In this document: positions 28,654-37,040 of the stretch, one piece after another | Numbering within the stretch: position 1 is the first letter of the stretch | How the letters are laid out: every line of letters starts with the position of its first letter | Assembly (NCBI GenBank): GCA_021298555.1 | Contig: JAJTGE010000001.1 | Coordinates: forward strand, 1,445-65,444 | Length of the DNA: 64,000 bases | From: Oxalobacteraceae bacterium | GTDB taxonomy: Bacteria; Pseudomonadota; Gammaproteobacteria; Burkholderiales; Burkholderiaceae_D | Reading direction: 5' to 3' | The notes under the pieces: generated by a model | Database searches by the model: none | Seen by the model: only the letters and a program-made list of their open reading frames with translations | Told to the model about the DNA's origin: nothing | Translations under genes and position numbers: made by a program

Positions 28654-31600
28654 TTACCCTTGTAAAAGCTTCAGTACTGTTTGCTGACTAGTATTCGCTT
28701 GCGCTAGCACTGCCGTTGCTGCCTGTTGCATGATCTGCGTTTTGGCCAGCTCCGTACTTGCAGCGGCGTAGTCGGCATCCTCAATCTGGCTACGTGAAGC
28801 CGACAGATTAGTCGTCACATTCGACAGATTAGAGATCACATGCTGCATACGGTTCATCACCGCACCCATAGTGGCGCGCGTCGCATTGACCTTGTCCATT
28901 GCATCATCAAGCAAGGTTAATACTGCCGATGCACCGTCACGTGTATTAATGCGTACCCGACGATCTTCGACATTCAAGTCCACATCACCGGTGATATCAC
29001 CTGTAATGGACCCGTTTTTACCAAAGTCAGCCAAATCAATCGTAATGTACTGATTGGCAGCTGAGCCTACCTGGAACGCCAGTCGGCCTACGCGTGGTGG
29101 ATCCATCTCTTCACTTGAACGCCCACCAAACATACCCTCTTCAAAACCGAGTGCCAAGAAGTTACCCGTGCTGGAGAAACCGTTGTCACCGACAGATATT
29201 TTGAAAGGCTCGCCACTTGCACGCAATTTATCCAGTTGATCTGAAGGTGGAGCACCTTGAGGAGATGGCAACTTGGGTAACAGCACTGGATCTGAAATCA
29301 TGCGTACAGTGCTGTAGACCGTGCGCGCGGAAGTCGAGGTTGCTGTGGCATTCAAAATACCCGTAATATCGTTTTTACCAAAACTATTTTCTGTCACCGT
29401 CGACAAAGTCAACGCTGGGCCGGGAGAACTGACCGACGCGCCTCTCAAGGTAAACGGCGAACCAGGGATGGTTGACTTAATATCCAGATAGCTACCGTTG
29501 TTTGTCACTGAAATATTTTTCAGCGTACCAGCAGTAACTGCCGTTTCTATTGCTGTTTGCAGTGCTGTGGCCATCGAAGCTGCACTGCCCGCTGCAGCCG
29601 CTGCAGTAATTGTCTGGCCATTAATAACAATTGTCGCTTCCTCAGCGCCTATCGCGCCACTTACCGCGATACGCGATACTTGAGCTACCGAGCCGCCTTT
29701 ATCCAAACCAAAACTGGCAGCTGAGACATCTTTCTCATTCGAGTTAAACCAGATGGACATATTTCTACCATCGGACTGCAAGGTTACGCCATTACCATTG
29801 TCAGTCGCGCTGACACCATGTTGACCGGTTCTGGTGTTGATGGCCTCGACAACTTTTTCGCGGCGAGCTGTCAGCGTTTCATTCTGCACAAACACTACGG
29901 GAACCGTCGTGCCATTAATGTATAAGTTGTAGGTAGTACCACCGGCAGTCGTTGTCGGAACGTTCGTGACTGTCGACAAACCTTTACTAATCACAGGATT
30001 AGCTAAGGCGCGTACACCTGTTTCACTGCTCGATGCGTTGATCGCCGCAGCAAGTGCAAGCGCACTGGCACTACGATCACTACTGGCAATGACTGCACTG
30101 GATTTTGTATCGTCGGCTGCGGACGTGGCACGAATTTTTATGCCATTGATCATCAGATCATCGACGCTCAGTGGTTTAGTAGCTGCGGGTTTATTTTCTG
30201 CGACAGTATTTGAACTGATCGTACCCGTATTGCTACTGCCGATGCTGGTTGACAGTGTGAACGGAGCGCCCGCTGTTGATGCACTCAGCAGTAATTCACC
30301 GACACCACGACCTGCCGTTGCTGTTACGCCCAAAAGATTATTGGCATTAATTAGGCCAACTAATTCATTGCGTATGGATTGCGCATCGTTAGTCAGTGTC
30401 GAGGTAAAGATAGTGCCATTGACCGTCACTGAAAACGTATCAGTTCCGCCAATGACGCCACCTATCGATACTGCTTCAGTCTGAGCGACTGGAGCATCGA
30501 CGATGGCTCGCGTGCTGGTATTAAATACCGCTTGATTCTTGGAAAAATTACCTTCAATCAAACCGGTACGACTGATGTCACCTGTCGTAGCCGAGCTGAT
30601 GACTACCGGTGCCTCAATTTTTGATTCCAGCGAATAGGTTCCTGTGTGTACACCCTCACGCAAACCTACACTCTTACCAAATAAAGCTGCACTGCTGTTC
30701 GTTACAAAAGATACCTCTATGTTACGGCCGTCGGTTGCCACCAGGGTGACACCCTTAGAGTCGTAACCTGTATCAATGGCCTTGACGCCTGTTTTCGATG
30801 TAATTGCATTGATTGCATTCACTACGTCAGTACGCGTTGCTCGTGTATTGTTTAGCGACGTGGTGATGTCAGCAGATGCATAACCGTTAACCCAGACCAC
30901 ACCAGAAACAGAGGCATCTGCGGACATGGACTGACCGTTAAATACGTTTTCATTGACCTTGGCAAAGACGCCCGTTCCTGCACTAAACGTAGCGTACTCT
31001 TGATTAACGTCGACGATAGGTGTTAAACCTGTAGTTCCTGGTAACACACTAGTGCTTGGTACATCGCGCTCTGAGGTCGGGAAATCTATTTTAAGTGTAG
31101 AGCCACCTGCAGCGTAGGTAATAACGCGACCACTGTTTTGGTTATATGCCGTACTTGCACGAAGGGTCGATGCTATTTTGGCTGTTGCCAATGCGGAGGT
31201 ACTCTCAGCGGCTGTAAGCGACACACTTACGCCACCAACAACGATGGTACCTACTTGCGGCACACCAGTGAATGTCAGTGATTGGGATTCACCCACATCT
31301 GCACCACGAGTCGATGCCATACGATTAATCGCAGCTGCTTTGGCGATAGCACTACCTGCTGAATTACTAGGTGGGGACAAGCTATCGTCTGATGCGTACG
31401 AGGCCCCAATATCAATGCCATTTATTCGTAAGTCACCTGCACGGAAGGCGGGCACACCACCCTCAATAGCAACCGACAAACCCAACTGGCGACCTGTCAA
31501 ATCGAGCGTATCACCACCAGAGATCAGTGATTGCTTCATGGTGTAAACCAAATTACCCGAAATGACTTTACTGTTGTCACCTGTAGCGCTGGCAAATGTA

Positions 31601-32640
31601 ATGGTGCCATTCGCCGGTGCTGCAACACCAGTTAGGGTGTAGGAAAGACCATCGGTGCCTAGGAATGATGCAGTCACCACACCGGCATCACTGACTGCCA
31701 TGCTCAAGGTGCCGCTTTTCAAGAAACCGCCGTTACCTTCAAAATCCTCATCCGCCATACCGACTGCTTTTCGCGGAGTAGCAACTGCTTTTTGTACGCC
31801 AGTGGCACCAACGTCAACGACTATATCGTCGACATCGCCTTCGCTACCCGCAAAGGCAATGGTTAATTGACCAGCTGTCTGTGTAATCAGTCTGCCTGAG
31901 GTTGTCGGGTCAAATCGCGTGTCCGCTTCAAGGGCTTCTTTGATCGCTGCTGTAAAACTGCTTAATTTGGCTGCGTCATCAGCACCCTGAATATCTGCAT
32001 CCGTGATGGTCACACTCACACCACCCACGGTAATGACACCCGTAGTCGGGACCAAGCTGTCAGGTGTAAAAGTAATCGTTTGCGCTTCACCTGCACCAGG
32101 TATAAGAGCAGTGTCATTTCCGGAAATCGTTCTGGTCGTTGTGGGATTCACAAACACATCCGACAACTGGCTTACAGAAGTGGCTTTATAGAGTGGCATC
32201 TCACCTACCCGCTCACCGGCCGTGCCATTTAGCAGTGGGAAACCATTCCACTCGGTAGCCTCAGAAATATGGACAATTTCTGCTTTGAGCTGCTGGAATT
32301 CCAAATCCAGATAGCTACGTTGCGCGTTGTCATTGGTGTCATTGACTGCCTGAACAGCCAACTCACGCATACGCTGCATCATGTCCGTGATTTCGTTGGT
32401 CGCACCCTCCGCTGTTTGTATCAGCGAAATCGCATCCCCCGCGTTTCGGATCGCCTGATTCAGACTTCGAATCTGGTGCGTCATCCGCGTTGAGATTGCC
32501 AAACCAGCCGCGTCGTCGGCCGCGGTGTTGATCCGCTTGCCGGTCGACAATTGCGCCATCGCATTCGCTTGTGCGCCTTCGGTTCGTTTAAGCGCTGCCT
32601 GTGAGAACAGCGCCTTCATGTTTGTGTTAATGACTGCCAT
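28654..32640 (-). CDS. Giant flagellin (~1328 aa)
   Basis: N-terminal D0/D1 MAVINTNMKALFSQAALKRTEGAQANAMAQLSTGKRINTAADDAAGLAISTRM; C-terminal SASRSQIEDADYAAASTELAKTQIMQQAATAVLAQANTSQQTVLKLLQG; start moved to 32640. Confidence 0.95.
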   Translation of the reverse strand: MAVINTNMKALFSQAALKRTEGAQANAMAQLSTGKRINTAADDAAGLAISTRMTHQIRSLNQAIRNAGDAISLIQTAEGATNEITDMMQRMRELAVQAVNDTNDNAQRSYLDLEFQQLKAEIVHISEATEWNGFPLLNGTAGERVGEMPLYKATSVSQLSDVFVNPTTTRTISGNDTALIPGAGEAQTITFTPDSLVPTTGVITVGGVSVTITDADIQGADDAAKLSSFTAAIKEALEADTRFDPTTSGRLITQTAGQLTIAFAGSEGDVDDIVVDVGATGVQKAVATPRKAVGMADEDFEGNGGFLKSGTLSMAVSDAGVVTASFLGTDGLSYTLTGVAAPANGTITFASATGDNSKVISGNLVYTMKQSLISGGDTLDLTGRQLGLSVAIEGGVPAFRAGDLRINGIDIGASYASDDSLSPPSNSAGSAIAKAAAINRMASTRGADVGESQSLTFTGVPQVGTIVVGGVSVSLTAAESTSALATAKIASTLRASTAYNQNSGRVITYAAGGSTLKIDFPTSERDVPSTSVLPGTTGLTPIVDVNQEYATFSAGTGVFAKVNENVFNGQSMSADASVSGVVWVNGYASADITTSLNNTRATRTDVVNAINAITSKTGVKAIDTGYDSKGVTLVATDGRNIEVSFVTNSSAALFGKSVGLREGVHTGTYSLESKIEAPVVISSATTGDISRTGLIEGNFSKNQAVFNTSTRAIVDAPVAQTEAVSIGGVIGGTDTFSVTVNGTIFTSTLTNDAQSIRNELVGLINANNLLGVTATAGRGVGELLLSASTAGAPFTLSTSIGSSNTGTISSNTVAENKPAATKPLSVDDLMINGIKIRATSAADDTKSSAVIASSDRSASALALAAAINASSSETGVRALANPVISKGLSTVTNVPTTTAGGTTYNLYINGTTVPVVFVQNETLTARREKVVEAINTRTGQHGVSATDNGNGVTLQSDGRNMSIWFNSNEKDVSAASFGLDKGGSVAQVSRIAVSGAIGAEEATIVINGQTITAAAAAGSAASMATALQTAIETAVTAGTLKNISVTNNGSYLDIKSTIPGSPFTLRGASVSSPGPALTLSTVTENSFGKNDITGILNATATSTSARTVYSTVRMISDPVLLPKLPSPQGAPPSDQLDKLRASGEPFKISVGDNGFSSTGNFLALGFEEGMFGGRSSEEMDPPRVGRLAFQVGSAANQYITIDLADFGKNGSITGDITGDVDLNVEDRRVRINTRDGASAVLTLLDDAMDKVNATRATMGAVMNRMQHVISNLSNVTTNLSASRSQIEDADYAAASTELAKTQIMQQAATAVLAQANTSQQTVLKLLQG

Positions 32641-32713
32641 TTTTGGTTTCTCCTTGCGGCGCCCCATGCTGCTTGATTTATGTAGGCCTAAGCCCAGGTG
32701 TTAATCAGCTATT

Positions 32714-32729
32714 AGCAAACGCCGTGCCA
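32714..32729 (-). promoter_or_regulatory. Sigma54 promoter for the giant flagellin gene
   Basis: Minus strand TGGCACGGCGTTTGCT (GG-N10-GC). Confidence 0.88.
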
Positions 32730-32822
32730 GGTTAAAAACTCCATTAAATTCAATTAGTTACGTTTATTTTTTCTAGTTCATTTACTTCTGTAACTCGTGT
32801 GCGGCAATTTCTGTCGGTAATC

Positions 32823-32838
32823 CGGCAGTAAGCTGCCA
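32823..32838. promoter_or_regulatory. Inverted repeat CGGCA-GTAAGC-TGCCA, candidate enhancer site
   Basis: GGCA-N6-TGCC, 93 bp upstream of the flagellin sigma54 element. Confidence 0.55.
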
Positions 32839-32868
32839 TGCATAAATTGCCAATAATTAGTACGACAA

Positions 32869-33327
32869 TCAACGCTGGACGGCGCCTAAACCCAGGGCTT
32901 CAGCGAGTGCGTCATATTCTTTTAGCAATTCTGGGTGATCCGGGAATAACGAAAGGGCTATACCCGCTGCTTCAAATGCCTCGGCCAAGTCCAGATTGCA
33001 GCGCAAGGAACGAATCAGCATAGAGTGCGTAAATACGGTTGCTTTGTTACCTTGCATCTCCATGAGTTGCTTTAGTAGGTCTACCCCTTGCGGCCAATCT
33101 TCTCTCACCACAGCCAGCAAACTGGTAATCGCTAAAATATCTTCGCTGTCGGGATACAAGGCCAGGCCCGCATCTCCCAGCGCATAGGCCAACGCGTCGC
33201 GATCTTGACCCATCAGGGCTTGTATCGCCTCACGAATTTCCTCGGGTGAAAAACGCGACACCTGCAATGAGTTAAAAGGCTGACCATGTTCTGCGTGAAA
33301 AATCAGTTCTTGAGCGAGGTTAGGCAT
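32869..33327 (-). CDS. TPR-like small protein encoded between flagellin and fliD
   Basis: 152 aa helical-repeat composition (DAGLALYPDSEDILAITSLLAVVREDWPQGVDLLKQLM...AGIALSLFPDHPELLKEYDALAEALG); RBS caggag before the ATG. Confidence 0.65.
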   Translation of the reverse strand: MPNLAQELIFHAEHGQPFNSLQVSRFSPEEIREAIQALMGQDRDALAYALGDAGLALYPDSEDILAITSLLAVVREDWPQGVDLLKQLMEMQGNKATVFTHSMLIRSLRCNLDLAEAFEAAGIALSLFPDHPELLKEYDALAEALGLGAVQR

Positions 33328-33536
33328 AGTTAAGCTCCTGTTGTAATAGCTTGTTCGAAGTTAAGGAAAATTGCAGTAACACAACTCTCCTGGACACGAC
33401 CTATTAAGCAAGACGGATGCCAGCTTTAGAAACCTCAAGAACTGTCGATGTTGTGACGTTTTGATCGTATTCAGAGCTGCGAAAAGGCTGAGCACACTCA
33501 GAAAAACCTTACGAATTGACCACCTACACGGCACGT

Positions 33537-33552
33537 CGGCAAAGTTTTGCCC
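33537..33552. promoter_or_regulatory. Inverted repeat CGGCA-AAGTTT-TGCCC, candidate enhancer site
   Basis: GGCA-N6-TGCC, ~102 bp upstream of the fliD sigma54 element. Confidence 0.55.
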
Positions 33553-33567
33553 TTATGCTTGCCGCCC

Positions 33568-33583
33568 TGGCAGCTGGCTGCCA
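33568..33583. promoter_or_regulatory. Inverted repeat TGGCA-GCTGGC-TGCCA, candidate enhancer site
   Basis: Perfect 5+6+5 inverted repeat 31 bp from the previous site. Confidence 0.58.
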
Positions 33584-33654
33584 CCTTTTTGCCGCACCAC
33601 CCGACTTCGGCTTAGCGTGACCTCGACATTGCAAGTGTGGGGCCAGGCCAAAAA

Positions 33655-33670
33655 TGGCATGTTTCCTGCT
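33655..33670 (+). promoter_or_regulatory. Sigma54 promoter for fliD
   Basis: TGGCATGTTTCCTGCT (GG-N10-GC) 107 bp before the fliD ATG. Confidence 0.7.
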
Positions 33671-33776
33671 TATATACGCGCGAGAAGCTCGGTTCACGAC
33701 TGAATGCAAAAAATACAGTCGACAAGGCTAAAGGAATACACAGCCCAACCGATATTTAATAAAACAGGATTAACTT

Positions 33777-36182
33777 ATGGCCACCTCTACAGTCAGTTCA
33801 ACAGCCACGCCGTCGTATACAACGAGCAATGGCATGTCGGCTGAACAACAAGCCCAAGCGACTAACAAGGCTAACGCACAAGCCGTTCTCACCTCGCTCA
33901 ATGCTGGCTCAGGAGTCAATGTCGCGAGCCTGGCTCAAAGTCTGGTAGACGCTGAGGGTAATCCGCAAAAAACACTGATCAACGCCAAGATCACAAAAAA
34001 CGAGAGCAAGATCAGCGGTCTGTCGGCAGTCATGTTCATGATGTCAGAGCTAAAGACCAAGCTCACTGCCCTGAAAGATCGCGACGGCTTCAACACCGTC
34101 AATGCCAGCAACAGCAATACCAGTGCGCTAACGGTTACGGCCTCGCCTGCTGCCAGCATCGGCTCGCATCAAATACAAATCAATTCAGTCTCGGCAGCGC
34201 AAAGCAGCATCAGCAGTGGCTTTGCCAGCAAGACAACTAAGCTTAATGGTGGCAGCCCCTTTAATCTGACAATTGCTCAAACCAACAAAGCCGGTGTCTC
34301 AGCAGGTACTGGCATTGCAAACAACACTAACAGCGCTTCCATTAATGGCGTTAGCTTTGGCACCAAACCAGCAACCGATGATTTCAGTAATTTTTTAATT
34401 TCTGTCGATGGCAAGACCATCGAATTCACACCCAATCCTGCGAGCACGAGCCTGGCAGATTTGGCTGCGGATTTGCAGACGCAGTTGCGAGCTAACGATG
34501 GTGGCACAAGCGATCTGAGTGTCACTGTATCGAATGGCAATCAGTTAGACATTACTTCTGCCACACCGAGTCGTGTCATTAGCTCTCTGTCTTTAACCAG
34601 TGCGGCTGCTTCTATGGGCAGCCCAACATCAACCAATAGCAGTTTCGCTGTGATCAGTGATGTCAGGTTTGCCAACAACCCCTCTGTTACCGATTTCAAA
34701 AATTTTGCAGTAACGATTGACGGTAAAAACTTCAGCATTACACCCAAGCCCGCGACAGCGACTATGGATGATTTGGCCAGCTCGATTCAATCACAGTTAC
34801 GTGCACTTGATGGCACCAGTGAACTGAGTGTCAGCGTTACCAATGGCAACCGGCTGGAAATAACATCTTCCAAATCATCACGTGCAATTAGCGCACCCAA
34901 ACTCTCTAACGAGGTAACAATCAATTTGGCAACCGGTGCTAATGGCGGAACCTCGAATGGTGCAACCATTACCGGAGCTGCTTTTGGTACATCACCGAAC
35001 GTAAACGATTTCAGTACGTTTGATATCAGCATTGCTGGTAAAAATTTATCCATCATTCCTGTTCCTAACACGCCAACATTGGCTGCCTTGGCTGAGAATA
35101 TACAAAGCCAGTTACGTATTTTGGATAACTCCAGTGACATGACCGTCAGTGTCGCTAGCGATGGCAGCACGCTGCAATTCACTTCAGCCAGCAATCGCGC
35201 GATTACCAATCCAAAATTAACAGCAAAAACCTATGCCGACACACCCGAAGGTATCGCCTCAGCGATTAATGCCTCGGGCAAAGGCTACAAGGCTCAGTTA
35301 GTGAATGACGGCAGTACTCGCCCATTCAAGATCATGATCACGGGTGAGGTAGGATCGACTGAAAGCTTTTCGCTTTTCTCTGCAAGCAGTACTCCATTAA
35401 GTTTTTCTAACATCACAACTGCAGCGGATGCAAATCTGACCGTAAACGGCGTGAACTTCACGCGCAAGACTAATACCATTAGTGATGTCGTGACGGGATT
35501 GACGCTGGACCTGAAAGCCACCACCACCACGCCGGTCAGCACTATGGTCAGTCGTGACTCCAGCATCATTCAAACTAAGTTGAGTGATCTGGTTACGGCG
35601 TATAACGACTTCAACAACATCATTACCGAAACGACTAATCCAAAATCTACGCTGGATACCTACGGCGCAACTTTAGTCGGCAACAGTACCGTGCGCATGA
35701 TCAAACTCCAAATGCGGCAATTAATTGTTGGTGATTCGAGTACAGCTAGTGGTGGCATTAAAAATCTAAGCCAAATCGGTCTTAGTATTAATGAAAAAGG
35801 CGTAATGACCCTCGATGCGGCCAAAGCATCGGCTGCGCTTAATAACAACTACGACGGCGTTGTAAAAGCTCTTACCGGTGGCCACAACAATCTTGGCACC
35901 TTCAGCACCTTACCCGCCGGTATCGCAGGCGATGCAGTAAAAAAGCTCACCCGCTTGCTAGCGCCGGATGGAGCGCTCGTAAACGAAAGCACTGGGGCTA
36001 CTACTCAAAATGATAAGTACAGAGCAAGTTTGGTCAAGCTGCAAACCCGCCTTGACACCATGTTAGCGCGTTATAACAAGCAGTTTGCCGCTATGGACAG
36101 CTTAGTAGGCAACGTGAATGCTCAGAAGACCAGCTTGAAATCGACATTCGAAGGCATGATGGCTTCTTACACCAATAAATAA
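33777..36182 (+). CDS. fliD: Flagellar filament cap FliD, expanded (801 aa)
   Basis: GSGVNVASLAQSLVDAEGNPQKTLINAKITKNESKISGLSAVMFMMSELKTKLTAL N-terminus; C-terminal coiled coil RYNKQFAAMDSLVGNVNAQKTSLKSTFEGMMASYTNK. Confidence 0.95.
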   Translation: MATSTVSSTATPSYTTSNGMSAEQQAQATNKANAQAVLTSLNAGSGVNVASLAQSLVDAEGNPQKTLINAKITKNESKISGLSAVMFMMSELKTKLTALKDRDGFNTVNASNSNTSALTVTASPAASIGSHQIQINSVSAAQSSISSGFASKTTKLNGGSPFNLTIAQTNKAGVSAGTGIANNTNSASINGVSFGTKPATDDFSNFLISVDGKTIEFTPNPASTSLADLAADLQTQLRANDGGTSDLSVTVSNGNQLDITSATPSRVISSLSLTSAAASMGSPTSTNSSFAVISDVRFANNPSVTDFKNFAVTIDGKNFSITPKPATATMDDLASSIQSQLRALDGTSELSVSVTNGNRLEITSSKSSRAISAPKLSNEVTINLATGANGGTSNGATITGAAFGTSPNVNDFSTFDISIAGKNLSIIPVPNTPTLAALAENIQSQLRILDNSSDMTVSVASDGSTLQFTSASNRAITNPKLTAKTYADTPEGIASAINASGKGYKAQLVNDGSTRPFKIMITGEVGSTESFSLFSASSTPLSFSNITTAADANLTVNGVNFTRKTNTISDVVTGLTLDLKATTTTPVSTMVSRDSSIIQTKLSDLVTAYNDFNNIITETTNPKSTLDTYGATLVGNSTVRMIKLQMRQLIVGDSSTASGGIKNLSQIGLSINEKGVMTLDAAKASAALNNNYDGVVKALTGGHNNLGTFSTLPAGIAGDAVKKLTRLLAPDGALVNESTGATTQNDKYRASLVKLQTRLDTMLARYNKQFAAMDSLVGNVNAQKTSLKSTFEGMMASYTNK
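34330..35220 (+). repeat. Three diverged ~105-aa tandem modules within fliD
   Basis: SINGVSFGTKPATDDFSNFLISVDGKTIEFTPNPA / VISDVRFANNPSVTDFKNFAVTIDGKNFSITPKPA / TITGAAFGTSPNVNDFSTFDISIAGKNLSIIPVPN, each followed by LADLAxxxQxQLRxxDxxSxxxVxVxxGxxLxxTSxxxxRxI. Confidence 0.88.
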
Positions 36183-36203
36183 ATGAATCGTCGTTAAGAA
36201 AAG

Positions 36204-36233
36204 CCTGGTCAATTATCTGACCAGGTTTTTTTT
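36204..36233 (+). terminator. Rho-independent terminator of fliD
   Basis: cctggtca attatc tgaccagg tttttttt. Confidence 0.92.
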
Positions 36234-36335
36234 CGTAGTCACACGCTACTTCAACTAGTCAGCAGTCACTAGTCGCGATAATTATCAATTGCATAATTTA
36301 CATTCGCGACCGGCAAAAATTTTCCTCTTTTCCCC

Positions 36336-36362
36336 TAAAGCTATACGCGCTCGCGACGATAC
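36336..36362 (+). promoter_or_regulatory. Candidate sigma28 promoter for flaG
   Basis: TAAA-N15-GACGATAC, compared with TAAA-N15-GCCGATAA. Confidence 0.6.
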
Positions 36363-36440
36363 CCCAAATGTACAAGTTCGTTTTGTAATGTCGCTCATTG
36401 GAATGCTTCGCATATGAGGCAAACCAGAAAGGTGGGAAAG

Positions 36441-36815
36441 ATGGAAATTCAAACAAGGTCAGCTGGGCTGCAAAGCCCGAAACCGCAGCCAGTTACACCC
36501 AAGGCGCAGGCGACTAATACCGCCTCGTCGGGTGTTGATGTTGCAACGGCACCCATGCCCAAGCCCGAGATTAAGGTCAACACCGAGGAAATGAAAAAAA
36601 ACCTCGACCAGGCTATCGGTCTGTTAAACGACAACATGCGTGACGGCGGCAGAAACCTAGCCTTCGCCATGGATGAGGTATTGGGTCGCCCCGTTATTGT
36701 CGTTAAAAAGGAAGATACCGGCGAGGTCATTCGGCAGATTCCGAATGAAGTTGTGATTAAGGTTGCGCACAACATGGATAAGCTCAAGGGCTTGCTATTT
36801 AATACGCGCGCCTGA
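36441..36815 (+). CDS. flaG: FlaG family flagellar protein
   Basis: NLAFAMDEVLGRPVIVVKKEDTGEVIRQIPNEVVIKVAHNMDKLKGLLFNTRA; start at 36441 after ggtgggaaag. Confidence 0.92.
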   Translation: MEIQTRSAGLQSPKPQPVTPKAQATNTASSGVDVATAPMPKPEIKVNTEEMKKNLDQAIGLLNDNMRDGGRNLAFAMDEVLGRPVIVVKKEDTGEVIRQIPNEVVIKVAHNMDKLKGLLFNTRA

Positions 36816-36954
36816 TAGTCGCCGATGAAAGACTGATTATACAAAAACGAATTTTTTCTGAGTCATAGAGTCTGGCAAATAATTTAATGTAGTAAGACAT
36901 GCCACTTACAGTACTACTACCTCACAAAAGAATCGTCATTAATCACTATCTTGC

Positions 36955-36981
36955 TAAAGCTTTTTTTTGTAGTACCGATAC
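36955..36981 (+). promoter_or_regulatory. Sigma28 promoter for the second flagellin
   Basis: TAAA-N15-ACCGATAC upstream of 37041. Confidence 0.78.
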
Positions 36982-37040
36982 ATAAAACGTCAAGAAACGA
37001 TTCTTGAGTCATTCAGCTAAATCTAATTTAGGAGAACACC

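Noticed and set aside
29966-30484. 172-aa plus-strand ORF within the giant flagellin
   Set aside because: Antisense to the flagellin reading frame; low-complexity composition; no RBS or family signal
34787-35209. 140-aa minus-strand ORF, with other minus-strand ORFs in 33935-35848
   Set aside because: Antisense to fliD; arises from biased codon usage
34330-35220. Regular repeats suggesting a CRISPR-like or intergenic array
   Set aside because: Repeats are in frame, diverged at DNA level and lie inside fliD; no CRISPR array seen in the window
36311-36326. CGGCA-AAAATT-TTCCT upstream of flaG
   Set aside because: Only one half-site matches, and the adjacent promoter looks sigma28-type
36449-36844. 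131-aa minus-strand ORF
   Set aside because: Antisense shadow of flaG
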